A program made the translations under genes and the position numbers. A DNA stretch of 64,000 bases from Mycobacterium saskatchewanense (GTDB taxonomy: Bacteria > Actinomycetota > Actinomycetes > Mycobacteriales > Mycobacteriaceae), in contig NZ_AP022573.1 in assembly GCF_010729105.1 (NCBI RefSeq), forward strand, positions 2,480,001-2,544,000. Direction: 5' to 3'. This document shows positions 32,882 to 42,521 of this stretch, one piece after another. How positions within the stretch are numbered: the first letter of the stretch is position 1; the number at the start of each line of letters is the position of its first letter. The notes beneath the pieces are model-generated. The model saw nothing but the letters and a program-made list of their open reading frames with translations, was not told where the DNA came from and did not search any database.

Positions 32882-34222
32882 ATGACATTGCTGGATTTCG
32901 TGCGGCCCCTGGGTCGGGCGGTGCCCCGGCGGTTCGATCCTGCGGTCTGGCCGGTCACCACCCACTCCGACGACGAGGGCCGCCTCTGCGTCGGCGGTGT
33001 ACCCCTGGTCGATATCGCGAACGAGTTCGGAACGCCCGCCTACGTCCTGGACGAGACCGACTTTCGGCGGCGCGCCCGCCATTACCGCAAGGCGCTGCGC
33101 GGCATCGACGTGGTCTACGCCGGAAAGGCGCTGCTGACGACCGCGGTGGCGCGCTGGGCCCGCGAGGAGTGCCTCGGGGTCGACGTCTGCTCGAGTGGTG
33201 AGCTGGCCGTCGCCGTGGCCGGCGGGGTGGACCCGGCGCGCATCGTCATGCACGGCAATGCGAAATCGCCCGACGAGTTGCGCGACGCGGTGCGCGCCGG
33301 CGTCGGGCGGATCGTGGTGGACTCGTGGATCGAGATCGCCTACCTCGCGGGGGCGGCGCGCCGGCGCCAGCCGGTGCTCGTCCGGGTGACGCCCGACGTC
33401 GACATCCACGGCCATCGCGCGGTCACGACCGGCATCGCCGACCAGAAATTCGGGTTCTCACTGGCTGCCGGCCACGCCGCCGAGGCCGTGAACCGCGTGC
33501 TGGCGCATCCCAGCCTCGATCTGGCGGGCCTGCACTGCCATCTCGGTTCGCAGGTCAGCGACGCCGCGCCCTACGGCGAGGCGATTCGCCGGGTGGTCGC
33601 CGCCATGGCCGACATCCGCGCCCGGCACGGCGTCATCCTCACCGAGCTGAACATCGGCGGCGGGCACGCCATCCCCTACATGCCCGGGGATCCGGAGCTC
33701 GACCTCGACGAGCTGGGACGCGTCATCGAGGACGCGCTGGACGAGGCCTGCGCGGCCGAGCACTTCCCGCGGCCGACGGTCGTGGTGGAGCCCGGCCGCG
33801 CGATCGGCGGCCGGGCCGGGGTGACGCTGTATCGGGTGTGCTCGGTGAGGACGCAGCCGGGTGACCGCAGTTTCGTGGCCGTCGACGGCGGCATGAGCGA
33901 CAACCCCCGCGTAGCGATATACGGCTCCCGGTACACCGTCGCGCTGGCGAACCGGCATTCCCGGGCGGCCCGCCAGCGCGTCACCGTGGCCGGCCGGCAC
34001 TGCGAGGCGGGCGACGAGATCGCCCGCGACATCGAGCTGCCTGCCGACGTGAATCCCGGCGACGTGCTGGCGGTGGCCTGCACCGGCGCCTATCACCACA
34101 GCATGGCGTCGAACTACAACCTGGTCGGCCGGCCGCCCGTGGTGGCGGTCAGGGACGGGCGGGCCCGCGAGCTGGTCCGCCGCGAAACGATCGCGGACCT
34201 GCTGGCCCGCGACCTCGGTTAG
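32882..34222 (+). CDS. Diaminopimelate decarboxylase family protein (LysA-type, 446 aa)
   Basis: A fold type III PLP enzyme: PLP-Lys K82 in VVYAGKALLT, the phosphate-binding Gly loop in LNIGGGHAIPY, EPGRAIGG, the active-site Cys motif GRHCEAGD and the C-terminal GAYHHSMASNYN, all matching diaminopimelate decarboxylase (last step of lysine synthesis). Length is almost the same as M. tuberculosis LysA (Rv1293, 447 aa). That gene normally lies with homoserine genes, so this is either an additional paralogue (lysA2) or a relocated copy; a related carboxylase substrate cannot be excluded. It is on the opposite strand to mfd and the TetR gene, and ends six bases from the latter. Confidence 0.88.
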   Translation: MTLLDFVRPLGRAVPRRFDPAVWPVTTHSDDEGRLCVGGVPLVDIANEFGTPAYVLDETDFRRRARHYRKALRGIDVVYAGKALLTTAVARWAREECLGVDVCSSGELAVAVAGGVDPARIVMHGNAKSPDELRDAVRAGVGRIVVDSWIEIAYLAGAARRRQPVLVRVTPDVDIHGHRAVTTGIADQKFGFSLAAGHAAEAVNRVLAHPSLDLAGLHCHLGSQVSDAAPYGEAIRRVVAAMADIRARHGVILTELNIGGGHAIPYMPGDPELDLDELGRVIEDALDEACAAEHFPRPTVVVEPGRAIGGRAGVTLYRVCSVRTQPGDRSFVAVDGGMSDNPRVAIYGSRYTVALANRHSRAARQRVTVAGRHCEAGDEIARDIELPADVNPGDVLAVACTGAYHHSMASNYNLVGRPPVVAVRDGRARELVRRETIADLLARDLG

Positions 34223-34228
34223 CGCCCG

Positions 34229-34882
34229 TCATTCGTCCTGCAGCCGGGGGTCGGCCTCGAGGTGGGCCAGGCCATTCCACATCAGGTTGACCAGGTGGGC
34301 TGCGACCACTTCTTTCTTGGGTTCGCGCGTGTCCAGCCACCACTGGGCCGTCATCGACACCGAGCCGACCAGCGCCTGCGCGTAGAGCGGCGCCAGCTCC
34401 GGGTCCAGGCCGCGACGGGCGAAGTCGCCGGCGAGGATGGAACTGACCTGGCTGACGGCGTCGTTGAGCAGGCTGGAGTAGGTGCCGGAGCTGATCGCGG
34501 CCGGCGAGTCGCGGATCATGATCCGGAACCCGTCGGTGCGTTCCTCGACGTAGGTGAGCAGCGCCAGCGCAACCAGCTCGACCCGCACGCGGGAGCGGTT
34601 GTTGGTCAGCGACGAGGTGATGCCGTCGAGCAGCGCCGACATCTCGCGGTCGACGACGACGGCGTAGAGACCCTCCTTGCCGCCGAAGTGCTCGTAGACG
34701 ACGGGCTTGGAGACGTTGGCGCGCTGCGCGATCTCCTCGATCGAGGTGCCCTCGTACCCGCGCTCGGCGAACAGCGAGCGCGCGATGCCGATGAGTTGCT
34801 GCCGGCGTTCGGTCCCGGTCATCCGGGCGCGGGGGGCCCGCGCCTCCTTGTCCGGCTCCTTGTCCAGCGCAGCCACGTCCAT
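34229..34882 (-). CDS. TetR-family regulator (217 aa, Rv1019-like)
   Basis: The N-terminal helix-turn-helix (about residues 22-70) reads RQQLIGIARSLFAERGYEGT in its first part, followed by IEEIAQRANVSKPVVYEHFG. The C-terminal ligand and dimer domain ends with NLMWNGLAHLEADP. ATG 34882 gives 217 aa; an internal ATG at residue 21 would give the 197-aa form annotated in M. tuberculosis. Rv1019 has been reported to repress itself and the downstream mfd-mazG genes; here the opposite-strand lysA-type gene separates it from mfd, so that link may be broken. Confidence 0.9.
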   Translation of the reverse strand: MDVAALDKEPDKEARAPRARMTGTERRQQLIGIARSLFAERGYEGTSIEEIAQRANVSKPVVYEHFGGKEGLYAVVVDREMSALLDGITSSLTNNRSRVRVELVALALLTYVEERTDGFRIMIRDSPAAISSGTYSSLLNDAVSQVSSILAGDFARRGLDPELAPLYAQALVGSVSMTAQWWLDTREPKKEVVAAHLVNLMWNGLAHLEADPRLQDE

Positions 34883-34957
34883 CAGGGTATCCGCTCGGGC
34901 GGGCTTTCCCTGACGCCGCCGACGGCCCGCGCACCGTCTAAAGTCTTGTTGGCGCAA

Positions 34958-35029
34958 TCCGTCGTGGTGTAATCGGCAGCACATCAGATTTTGGTTCTGA
35001 GAGTTCAGGTTCGAGTCCTGGCGACGGAG
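34958..35029 (+). tRNA. tRNA-Gln (anticodon UUG)
   Basis: A 72-nt cloverleaf: acceptor TCCGTCG/CGACGGA with discriminator G, anticodon stem CAGA/TCTG with a loop that places UUG at 34-36, T loop TTCGAGT. CCA is not encoded. It precedes glmU, as tRNA-Gln does near Rv1018c in M. tuberculosis. Confidence 0.95.
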
Positions 35030-35054
35030 CGTCCGAACGGCACCGCCCTTTGCC

Positions 35055-35114
35055 GCGAGCGTGCGTGAAATGACACGCTTAACGGCGTGTCGGCGTACCG
35101 ACACGCACGTACGC
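35055..35114. repeat. 60-bp palindromic dispersed repeat, copy B (inverted)
   Basis: Starts GCGAGCGTGCG and contains GACACG and GGCGTGTCGG; its reverse complement aligns base for base in length with the copies at 4535 and 40517. It lies between tRNA-Gln and the ribosome site of glmU, so it may be transcribed in the glmU leader. Confidence 0.75.
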
Positions 35115-35138
35115 CCCCGAGGGCAATAGGAGAGTTGA

Positions 35139-36599
35139 ATGTCGTTTCGTGGTGATACCGCGGTCCTGGTGCTCGCGGCCGGACCCGGCACCCGAATGCG
35201 GTCCGACACCCCGAAGGTGCTGCATACCATCGCCGGCCGCAGCATGCTGTCGCACTCGCTGCACGCCATCGCCAAAGTCGCCCCCCAGCACCTGATCGTC
35301 GTCCTCGGCCACGACCACCAACGCATCGCGCCGCTGGTCGCCGAGCTCGCCGACACCCTCGGGCGCGGGATCGACGTCGCGTTGCAGGATCGGCCGATGG
35401 GCACCGGCCACGCGGTCCGCTGCGGGCTGTCCGCGCTGCCCGACGACTATGCCGGCACCGTCGTGGTCGCCTCGGGTGACACGCCGCTGCTGGACGCCGA
35501 CACCCTGGCGGCCCTGGTCGCCAGCCACACCGCCGCCGGGCCGGCGGCCACCGTGCTGACCACCACGCTCGACGATCCCGCGGGTTACGGGCGCATCCTG
35601 CGCACGCAGGACGACGAAGTCACGGCGATCGTCGAACACACCGACGCGACGCCCTCGCAGCGCGAGATCCGGGAGGTCAACGCCGGTGTCTACGCCTTCG
35701 ACGTCGCCGCGCTGCGCTCGGCGCTGAGCCGGCTGAGCTCCGACAACGCCCAGCAGGAGCTCTACCTCACCGACGTCATCGCGATCCTGCGCGGCGACGG
35801 CCTCACGGTCCACGCGCGGCACGTCGACGACAGCGCGCTGGTGGCCGGGGTCAACAACCGCCTGCAACTGGCCCAGCTGGGCGCAGAGCTCAACCGGCGG
35901 ATCGTCGCCGCCCACCAGCTATCCGGCGTCACCGTCGTCGATCCCGCCACCACCTGGATCGACGTCGACGTGACGATCGGCCGCGACACCGTGATCCGGC
36001 CGGGAACCCAGCTGCTGGGACGCACCCGCATCGGCGGACGCTGCGACGTCGGGCCGGACACGACGCTCACCGACGTCGCGGTCGGTGACGGCGCGTCCGT
36101 CGTCCGCACCCACGCCACCTCGTCGTCGATCGGGGCCGGCGCCACGGTCGGCCCGTTCGCCTACCTGCGGCCCGGCACCGAGCTGGGCGCCGACGGCAAG
36201 CTGGGCGCGTTCGTCGAGACCAAGAACGCCACCATCGGCGCCGGCACCAAGGTTCCGCATCTGACCTACGTCGGCGATGCGGACATCGGCGAGCACAGCA
36301 ACATCGGGGCGTCGAGCGTGTTCGTCAACTACGACGGCGAATCCAAACGACGCACCACCATCGGCTCGCACGTGCGGACCGGCTCGGACACCATGTTCGT
36401 GGCCCCCGTCACCGTCGGCGACGGGGCCTACACCGGCGCCGGCACCGTCGTGCGCGAGGACGTTCCCCCGGGCGCGCTCGCCGTGTCGGCGGGCCCGCAA
36501 CGCAACATCGAGGGCTGGGTGCAGCGCAAGCGGCCGGGCAGCGCGGCCGCCCAGGCGGCCCAGCAGGCCTCCGAGCGATCCGGCGATCCGGCGCCGTGA
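35139..36599 (+). CDS. glmU: Bifunctional GlmU, N-acetylglucosamine-1-P uridyltransferase/acetyltransferase (486 aa)
   Basis: The uridyltransferase domain (1-about 230) has the nucleotide loop [19 protein letters not shown]. The left-handed beta-helix acetyltransferase domain (about 260-470) has hexapeptide repeats and the catalytic region [20 protein letters not shown] and FVNYDGESK. It makes UDP-GlcNAc for peptidoglycan and arabinogalactan linker synthesis. ATG 35139 follows AATAGGAGAG. Next is prs (79 bases), a conserved order. Confidence 0.98.
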   Translation: MSFRGDTAVLVLAAGPGTRMRSDTPKVLHTIAGRSMLSHSLHAIAKVAPQHLIVVLGHDHQRIAPLVAELADTLGRGIDVALQDRPMGTGHAVRCGLSALPDDYAGTVVVASGDTPLLDADTLAALVASHTAAGPAATVLTTTLDDPAGYGRILRTQDDEVTAIVEHTDATPSQREIREVNAGVYAFDVAALRSALSRLSSDNAQQELYLTDVIAILRGDGLTVHARHVDDSALVAGVNNRLQLAQLGAELNRRIVAAHQLSGVTVVDPATTWIDVDVTIGRDTVIRPGTQLLGRTRIGGRCDVGPDTTLTDVAVGDGASVVRTHATSSSIGAGATVGPFAYLRPGTELGADGKLGAFVETKNATIGAGTKVPHLTYVGDADIGEHSNIGASSVFVNYDGESKRRTTIGSHVRTGSDTMFVAPVTVGDGAYTGAGTVVREDVPPGALAVSAGPQRNIEGWVQRKRPGSAAAQAAQQASERSGDPAP

Positions 36600-36678
36600 C
36601 CGTCGGCGCGCGAGCACATCAAGGCCGGTCGCGTACCATGAGGCGTCCATTTCGATCCGATACGGCGAGGGCAGTGCG

Positions 36679-37659
36679 TTGAGCCACGACTGGACCGACA
36701 ACCGCAAAAACCTGATGCTGTTCAGCGGCCGGGCGCATCCCGAGCTCGCCGAGCAGGTGGCGAAAGAGCTCGACGTCCACGTCACCGCGCAGACGGCGCG
36801 CGATTTCGCCAACGGCGAGATCTTCGTGCGCTTCCAAGAGTCGGTGCGCGGGTGCGACGCGTTCGTGCTGCAGTCGGCCCCGGCGCCGGTCAACCAGTGG
36901 CTGATGGAACAGCTCATCATGATCGACGCGCTCAAGCGGGGCAGCGCCAAGCGGATCACCGCCGTCATGCCCTTCTATCCCTACGCGCGGCAGGACAAGA
37001 AGCACCGCGGCCGCGAACCGATCTCCGCGCGGCTGGTCGCCGACCTGCTCAAGACCGCCGGCGCCGACCGGATCGTCACCGTCGACCTGCACACCGATCA
37101 GATCCAGGGCTTCTTCGACGGGCCGGTCGACCACATGCGCGGCCAGAACCTGCTGACCGGCTACATCCGCGACAACTACCCCGACGGCAACATGGTCGTG
37201 GTCTCGCCCGACTCCGGCCGGGTGCGCGTCGCCGAGAAATGGGCCGACGCCCTGGATGGCGTCCCGCTGGCGTTCATCCACAAGACGCGCGACCCGCGGG
37301 TGCCCAACCAGGTGGTCTCCAACCGCGTCGTCGGCGAAGTCGCGGGCCGGACGTGTGTGCTGATCGACGACATGATCGACACCGGCGGCACCATCGCCGG
37401 CGCGGTGAAGCTGCTGCACGACGCCGGCGCCAAGGACGTGATCATCGCCGCGACGCACGGCGTGCTCTCGGACCCGGCCGCCGAGCGGCTGGCGGCGTGC
37501 GGCGCCCGGGAAGTGATCGTCACGAACACGCTCCCGATCGGCGAGGAGAAGCGCTTCCCCCAGCTGACCGTCCTGTCGATCGCGCCGCTGCTGGCCAGCA
37601 CCATCCGGGCCGTCTTCGAAAACGGCTCCGTCACGGGACTGTTCGACGGGGACGCCTAG
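36679..37659 (+). CDS. prs: Ribose-phosphate pyrophosphokinase (PrsA, 326 aa)
   Basis: Start TTG 36679 gives SHDWTDNRKNLMLFSG and 326 aa, identical in length to M. tuberculosis PrsA. The regulatory flexible loop ARQDKKHRGREPIS, DLHTDQIQGFF and the PRPP-binding loop VLIDDMIDTGGTIAG are intact. It makes PRPP for nucleotides, His, Trp and decaprenyl-phosphate-ribose (arabinan precursor). The arsC-type gene follows with no gap. Confidence 0.97.
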   Translation: MSHDWTDNRKNLMLFSGRAHPELAEQVAKELDVHVTAQTARDFANGEIFVRFQESVRGCDAFVLQSAPAPVNQWLMEQLIMIDALKRGSAKRITAVMPFYPYARQDKKHRGREPISARLVADLLKTAGADRIVTVDLHTDQIQGFFDGPVDHMRGQNLLTGYIRDNYPDGNMVVVSPDSGRVRVAEKWADALDGVPLAFIHKTRDPRVPNQVVSNRVVGEVAGRTCVLIDDMIDTGGTIAGAVKLLHDAGAKDVIIAATHGVLSDPAAERLAACGAREVIVTNTLPIGEEKRFPQLTVLSIAPLLASTIRAVFENGSVTGLFDGDA

Positions 37660-38007
37660 ATGGCTGTTGGCTCGGTCATCTACCACAACCCGAAATGCAG
37701 CACCTCGCGCAAGACCCTGGAATTGTTGCGGGACAACGGGATCCAGCCCAAGGTTGTCCAGTACCTCAAGACCCCGCCGTCGCGTGACGAGTTGGCCCGG
37801 CTGATCCGCGACGCCGGCATCGACGTGCGTGCCGCGGTGCGCAAGCATGAGCCGCTGTATGCCGAACTCGGGCTCGCCGACGCGACCGATGACCAACTGC
37901 TCGATGCCATGGCCGAGCACCCGATCCTGATCGAGCGGCCGTTCGTCATCACCCCGAAGGGCACCCGGCTGGCGCGGCCGGTCGATGCGGTCCGCGAAAT
38001 TCTGTGA
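37660..38007 (+). CDS. arsC: ArsC-family arsenate reductase (glutaredoxin type, 115 aa)
   Basis: Thioredoxin-like fold with the single catalytic C13 in NPKCSTSRKT and the later RPFVITPKGTRLARP block with the conserved Arg, as in E. coli-type ArsC. It would reduce arsenate with glutaredoxin or a mycobacterial thiol; some members are regulatory or of unknown role. It directly abuts prs and overlaps lpqT (GTGA). In M. tuberculosis I recall prsA and lpqT being adjacent without this gene, so it may be a lineage-specific gain or a loss there. No other ars genes are nearby. Confidence 0.88.
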   Translation: MAVGSVIYHNPKCSTSRKTLELLRDNGIQPKVVQYLKTPPSRDELARLIRDAGIDVRAAVRKHEPLYAELGLADATDDQLLDAMAEHPILIERPFVITPKGTRLARPVDAVREIL

Positions 38008-38651
38008 GACGGGCGTGGGCGGCCGTTGCCGCTGCAGCCGCGCTCTCGGCCGCCGGCTGCGGCCCGAAGGCGCCTGACTACCAGTCGATTTGGTCGAAGA
38101 CCTCGACCACCAGCGCGACCCCCACGACCACCGCGAAGCCCGTCCCGCTATCGCAGTACCTGCGCGACCTCGGCGTCACCGGCCAGCAGGTGGCGCCGTC
38201 CGCCCTGCCTGACCTCACGGTGTCGATGCCGACGCCACCGGGCTGGTCGGTGGCGAGCAACCCGAACATCAAACCGGAGACGGTGATGATCTCGAAGGGC
38301 GGCAAATACCCGACCGCGCGGCTGGTCGTGTTCAAGCTGCAGGGCGATTTCGACCCGGCGCAGGTCATCAAGCACGGCAACGACGACGCCCAATTGTTCG
38401 AGAATTTCCGGCAATTGGATGCCTCGACGGCGGACTACAACGGTTTCCCGTCGTCGGAGATCCAGGGCAGCTACGACCTCGACGGCACCCGGCTGCACAG
38501 CTGGAACCGGATGGTCATCCCCACCGGGTCGCCGCCCGCCAACCAGCGGTACCTGGTTCAGTTGACCATCACCGGCCTGGCCGACCAGGCCGTCGCGCAG
38601 TCCTCCGACATCGAGGCGATCATCAAGGGATTCGTCGTCGCGAGGAAGTGA
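38004..38651 (+). CDS. lpqT: Lipoprotein LpqT, LpqN/LpqT family (215 aa)
   Basis: GTG 38004 starts a signal peptide with lipobox LSAAG-C19, a Thr/Ser-rich linker, and a single LpqN/LpqT domain (about residues 50-213), which includes TPPGWSVASNPNIKPETVMI and RLVVFKLQGDFDPAQVI. The family is envelope-located; LpqT has been linked with dampening host innate signalling in M. tuberculosis, but the biochemical role is open. It overlaps arsC by four bases. Confidence 0.93.
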   Translation: MRRAWAAVAAAAALSAAGCGPKAPDYQSIWSKTSTTSATPTTTAKPVPLSQYLRDLGVTGQQVAPSALPDLTVSMPTPPGWSVASNPNIKPETVMISKGGKYPTARLVVFKLQGDFDPAQVIKHGNDDAQLFENFRQLDASTADYNGFPSSEIQGSYDLDGTRLHSWNRMVIPTGSPPANQRYLVQLTITGLADQAVAQSSDIEAIIKGFVVARK

Positions 38652-38789
38652 TGGGCGACGGTCAGGTGGAACCCCGGGATTGCGACGTCGTCAGGCGGCC
38701 CGGGACGTGAGGCGTCTCGGCGAGATTGCCACCATGGTCGTGACGGGCGCCTTGCCCAAACTCACCGATCGGGGAAGCTCACCGACGCG

Positions 38790-39020
38790 GTGGTGTCGGC
38801 CGCGACCCGGGTGATGGCCACGGACGCCGACTACGGCGCCCGGCAAACCCTGTACGCGGCGTCGCAGGACCTGCCGGGTGACACGTTCGTCGGGCCGCGG
38901 TTCGGATACGTCGGGCGCACACAGCCGATCGGGCGCAGCCGGCGGGCCCAGGACGAGGCGACGGCCGCGACGCTGTGGGACCTGTCCGAGCACCTGACCG
39001 GCGTCAAGTTTCCGCTCTGA
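38790..39020 (+). pseudogene. Short-chain dehydrogenase/reductase, C-terminal remnant
   Basis: The 76 codons read TLYAASQDLPGDTFVGPRFG, then [16 protein letters not shown] before the stop, the ending of actinobacterial SDR oxidoreductases of the retinol/protochlorophyllide reductase-like group. No Rossmann TGxxxGxG motif or YxxxK catalytic pair lies upstream; the 140 bases before it contain frame breaks. It is best read as a decayed gene on the strand of its neighbours. Confidence 0.7.
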
Positions 39021-39034
39021 GTCGGCCAGGCCGC

Positions 39035-39132
39035 TCGAGTGTGCGGCTTGGGCGTTCGTTGTGCGTCCAGGGCGGGATTTTCGCGGATCCGCCGCCGTGT
39101 GTGCACACCCGACGCCCGGAATGCACACTCGA
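39035..39132. repeat. 98-bp element with 10-bp perfect terminal inverted repeats
   Basis: TCGAGTGTGC at 39035-39044 is mirrored by GCACACTCGA at 39123-39132. The interior has further GTGTGCACAC and GCGGAT/ATCCGC-type pairings. No coding capacity. It may be a small dispersed element or a structured terminator after the SDR relic. Confidence 0.45.
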
Positions 39133-39282
39133 CGACCGATTTCTCCCGCAAGGCGCCCATGCGTTACCCTGACCGGGCGTCACGGCGAGGGTGGCCAGCA
39201 TGCTGGCAACCGTTATCGACGGAGACCGACTTCTCGTCGCGACCTCACCGTGCCCCCCGAATCGAGCACACAGGAGCGACAA

Positions 39283-39921
39283 ATGGCCAAGTCAGCAGTC
39301 AACCAATTGCAGGCGTCGGTGCGTACCGAAACCGGCAAGGGCGCCTCGCGGCGCGCCCGCCGCGAGGGCAAGATTCCCGCCGTCCTCTACGGCCACGGCT
39401 CCGAGCCGCAGCACCTCGAGTTGCCGGGCCACGACTTCGCGGCCGTCCTCCGGCACGCGGGCACCAACGCGGTGCTGACCCTGGACATCGACGGCAAGGA
39501 ACAGCTGGCCCTGACCAAGGCGCTCGACATCCACCCGATCCGCCGCACCATCCAGCACGCCGACCTGCTGGTCGTGCGCCGCGGCGAGAAGGTGGTCGTC
39601 GAGGTCAGCGTCGTCGTCGAGGGCGACGCGGCACCCGGCACCATGGTCACCCAGGAGACGAACGCCATCGAGATCGAGGCCGAGGCCCTGTCGATTCCCG
39701 AGCAGCTGACGGTATCGGTCGAGGGCGCCCCGGAAGGCACCCAGATCACCGCGGGCCAGATCGAGCTGCCGCGGGGTGTCAACCTCATCTCCGACCCCGA
39801 GACGCTGGTGGTGAACGTCGTGACCTCGCCGACCGCGGAAGACCTGGAAGGCGAGGCGGCGACGGAGGAAGCCGAGACCGCGGAGGCGGAAGAGGCCGGC
39901 GCACCCGAAGAGTCCGAGTAG
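39283..39921 (+). CDS. rplY: 50S ribosomal protein L25, CTC-type (212 aa)
   Basis: The N-terminal L25 5S-rRNA-binding domain (1-about 95, with [12 protein letters not shown]) is followed by the beta-rich TL5/CTC domain and an acidic Glu/Ala tail (about 185-212). Length is close to that of M. tuberculosis RplY (215 aa). CAGGAG precedes the ATG. pth follows 12 bases after the stop, a conserved pair. Confidence 0.97.
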   Translation: MAKSAVNQLQASVRTETGKGASRRARREGKIPAVLYGHGSEPQHLELPGHDFAAVLRHAGTNAVLTLDIDGKEQLALTKALDIHPIRRTIQHADLLVVRRGEKVVVEVSVVVEGDAAPGTMVTQETNAIEIEAEALSIPEQLTVSVEGAPEGTQITAGQIELPRGVNLISDPETLVVNVVTSPTAEDLEGEAATEEAETAEAEEAGAPEESE

Positions 39922-39933
39922 GCGGCTCGCGAC

Positions 39934-40509
39934 ATGGCCGAGCCGTTGCTGGTGGTCGGCCTGGGCAACCCCGGGGACAACTACGCCCGCACCCGGCACA
40001 ACGTCGGCTTCATGGTGGCCGACCTGCTCGCCGCGCGGCTGGGCTCGAAATTCAAGGCGCACAAGAAGTCCGGTGCCGAGATCGTCGGCGGCCGACTGGC
40101 CGGGCGAGCCGTGGTGCTGGCCAAACCGCGCTGCTACATGAACGAGTCCGGCCGCCAGGTCGGGCCGCTGGCGAAGTTCTATTCGGTGGCGCCGGGCGAC
40201 CTCATCGTCCTGCACGACGACCTGGACCTCGACTTCGGCCGCATCCGGCTCAAGATCGGCGGCGGCGAGGGCGGCCACAACGGGCTGCGGTCGATAGCCG
40301 CGGCGTTGGGTAGCAAGGACTTCCAACGCGTCCGCATCGGGATCGGCCGTCCGCCCGGACGCAAGGACCCCGCGGCGTTCGTGCTGGAGAACTTCACCGC
40401 GGCCGAGCGCACCGAGGTTCCGGCCATCTGCGAGCAGGCCGCCGACGCGACCGAACTGCTCATCGAGCTGGGGCTGGAGCCGGCGCAGAACCGCGTCCAC
40501 GCCTGGTAA
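39934..40509 (+). CDS. pth: Peptidyl-tRNA hydrolase (191 aa)
   Basis: Catalytic residues are visible: N12 (GLGNPGDNY), H22 (RTRHNVGF), Asn in YMNESG, Asp in [10 protein letters not shown] and Asn in EGGHNGLRS. Length equals M. tuberculosis Pth. It recycles peptidyl-tRNAs released from stalled ribosomes. It forms an operon with rplY and is followed by dispersed repeat copy C between convergent genes. Confidence 0.98.
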   Translation: MAEPLLVVGLGNPGDNYARTRHNVGFMVADLLAARLGSKFKAHKKSGAEIVGGRLAGRAVVLAKPRCYMNESGRQVGPLAKFYSVAPGDLIVLHDDLDLDFGRIRLKIGGGEGGHNGLRSIAAALGSKDFQRVRIGIGRPPGRKDPAAFVLENFTAAERTEVPAICEQAADATELLIELGLEPAQNRVHAW

Positions 40510-40516
40510 AGCCCCG

Positions 40517-40576
40517 GCGAGCGACCGTGTCTGTACGGGGACACGCCGCGGAATGCGGCAGTTTGCGGACGCTCGC
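40517..40576. repeat. 60-bp palindromic dispersed repeat, copy C
   Basis: Starts GCGAGCGACCG, has the inner hairpin CGTGTC...GACACG about GTAC and ends GACGCTCGC. Same length and layout as the copies at 4535 and 35055. It fills the space between the convergent pth and acyl-AMP ligase genes, where it might help terminate both. Confidence 0.75.
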
Positions 40577-40587
40577 GCCGACGGACC

Positions 40588-42222
40588 CTAGCTGACCAGC
40601 GTGATCGAATTCGACCGGCGCAGCTTGCCCGACGGCGTCTTGGGGATCGTCCCGGGCCCCAGCACCACGACGTTGCGCGGCCGCACGTCGACCTCGGCCA
40701 CCACCTCGTGGGCGACCTGGTGCTCGATGCGCCGCACCTCGGCGGGGTCCTGCCAGGCGTTGGACTCGACGGCGACGGCGAACGTCTCGCGGGAGTGTCC
40801 GGCGTCCAGGCGCACCGCGACGGCGCAGCCCGGCCGCACCCCCTCCACGCGACCGGCCGCCCGCTCGATGTCGGTGGGGTAGATATTGCGCCCGGCCATG
40901 ATGATGACGTCCTTGACGCGGCCGCACACCACCACGTGGCCATCCTCGGTGAGGTAGCCGAGGTCACCCGTGTCGTACCAGCCGTGCTCGTCCTGCGCCG
41001 GGATGAAGCCGCCCATGGTGAGGTAGCCGGGAGTCAGCGACTCGCCGCGCAATTCGATGACGCCGACGCCGCGGGGCGGCATCACGTTGCCGTTCTCGTC
41101 GATGATGCGGGCCTCGAGGTCCTTGAGCAGCGGACCGAGCGTCGCCAGCCGGCGGGTGTTGCCCTTGGTGGCCGGCACCGCACGCCGCAGCGCGGCCAGC
41201 AGGTCGGCGTCGACCTCGTCGACGACCAGGCCGGCGTTGCACTCGGAGAACGACACGGCCAGCGTCGTCTCGGCCATGCCATAGGCCGGCAGGATCGCCG
41301 AGGGCTTCAACCCGAACGGCCTGCCCGCGTCCAGCAGGTCCTCGACGTCGGCGGGCTCGACGGGCTCGGCGCCGGACAGCGCGAAGCGCAGCGTCGACAG
41401 GTCGAAGTCACCCGGCTTGGCGTTGCGACGCAACCGCTTGGCCAGCAGCGCGTACGCGAAGTTGGGCGCCGCGGTCATGGTGCCCTTGTACTTGTCGATG
41501 AGCTTGGCCCACAGCAGCGTGTCGCGCAGGAAGTCCATCGGCGTGACCTTGACCAGCTCGGCGCCGAAGTACATCGGGATGGTCAGGAAGCCGACCATGC
41601 CCATGTCGTGGAAGCACGGCAGCCAGCTGACCATGACGTCGCTCTCGACGTCGTATTGTGCGCCGATGAACATCGCCTCGGCGTTGGAGTAGATGTTGCG
41701 GTGGGTGATCTGGACCGCCTTGGGCGACCCGGTGGAACCGGACGTCAGCTGCATCAGTGCCAGGTCGTCCTCGCCGACCTCGACGGGGTCGATCGGCTCC
41801 GCCGCCAGCAGGTCGCCGACGGTGAGGACCTTGATGCCCTTCTCCTCGAGCACGGGGATCGCCACCAGGAACGGTTCGGAGACGATGACGGCCTTGGCCT
41901 CGATCATGCCGATGACGGTCATGGTGTCCTCGGCCCAGACGACGAGGTCGGTGCGGGGCGTCGGCTGGTGCAGCATCGTCAGGCTGGCGCCGCGCATCCA
42001 CAGACCCTGCGCCGTCGGCGCGATCTCCACCGGCAGGCCGGCGAGCACGCCGACCGCGTCACCGAGGCCGATGCCCGCGGCGGCGAGACCGCCCGCGATG
42101 CGTCGCGCGCGCTCGTGGACCTCGCCCCACGTGTGCCGGACGGGGTTGTGGGGTTCACCGGTGACCATGCCCGCCGTCGTGTTGCGGGCATTTCGGTACA
42201 TCTTCTCGGTAAACCTGCTCAC
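40588..42222 (-). CDS. Fatty acyl-AMP ligase-like protein (Pks16/Rv1013-like, 544 aa)
   Basis: ANL-superfamily adenylating enzyme: the P-loop [13 protein letters not shown], the YGMAETT motif, YDTGDLGYL and the C-terminal Lys in [13 protein letters not shown] are all present. GTG 42222, with GAGGAGG upstream, gives 544 aa, the same as M. tuberculosis Rv1013, annotated pks16 although it lacks any ketosynthase. It likely activates a fatty or other acid as acyl-AMP or acyl-CoA; no carrier or polyketide synthase gene is adjacent, so the acceptor is unknown. It converges with pth. Confidence 0.92.
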   Translation of the reverse strand: MSRFTEKMYRNARNTTAGMVTGEPHNPVRHTWGEVHERARRIAGGLAAAGIGLGDAVGVLAGLPVEIAPTAQGLWMRGASLTMLHQPTPRTDLVVWAEDTMTVIGMIEAKAVIVSEPFLVAIPVLEEKGIKVLTVGDLLAAEPIDPVEVGEDDLALMQLTSGSTGSPKAVQITHRNIYSNAEAMFIGAQYDVESDVMVSWLPCFHDMGMVGFLTIPMYFGAELVKVTPMDFLRDTLLWAKLIDKYKGTMTAAPNFAYALLAKRLRRNAKPGDFDLSTLRFALSGAEPVEPADVEDLLDAGRPFGLKPSAILPAYGMAETTLAVSFSECNAGLVVDEVDADLLAALRRAVPATKGNTRRLATLGPLLKDLEARIIDENGNVMPPRGVGVIELRGESLTPGYLTMGGFIPAQDEHGWYDTGDLGYLTEDGHVVVCGRVKDVIIMAGRNIYPTDIERAAGRVEGVRPGCAVAVRLDAGHSRETFAVAVESNAWQDPAEVRRIEHQVAHEVVAEVDVRPRNVVVLGPGTIPKTPSGKLRRSNSITLVS

Positions 42223-42521
42223 AAAAACCTCCTCGGTTTCGGCGCTGTCCCAAGGCCCGTAAGTCTCATGTTCCGCTCGCCGGCTGCCACGTGGTAGCAG
42301 GCGCGCGAGCACAGTTGGGCGGCGGTTAGATCTCGAATCGGCGGCCCGTCGGCGACCGCGGGCTCAGCGAAAACCGTGGTCGACCGCCCACGAAACAGCC
42401 GCCCCCCGGCACTCCCGGCGGACGAAGTCGGGTGGTCCCGCTTTTCGCTATTCGTCACCGCGAGCCATCTTAAACTCCTCTTAAGTAACCGCCAAACTTT
42501 CGCGGCGCCGAGTTCGAATTT
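42223..42521. promoter_or_regulatory. Upstream region of the acyl-AMP ligase gene
   Basis: 299 bases without a gene. Near 42467-42487 the sequence is AT-richer, with two CTTAA motifs (TCTTAAACTCCTCTTAAGT), possibly part of the ligase promoter. No specific operator is recognised. Confidence 0.35.

Larger units (their letters stand above)
38652..39282. other. Gap between lpqT and rplY with an SDR relic and an inverted-repeat element
   Basis: 631 bases without an intact gene. They hold a short-chain dehydrogenase C-terminal relic (38790-39020) and a 98-bp element bounded by 10-bp inverted repeats (39035-39132), both listed separately. The rplY promoter must lie in the last 150 bases. Confidence 0.6.
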
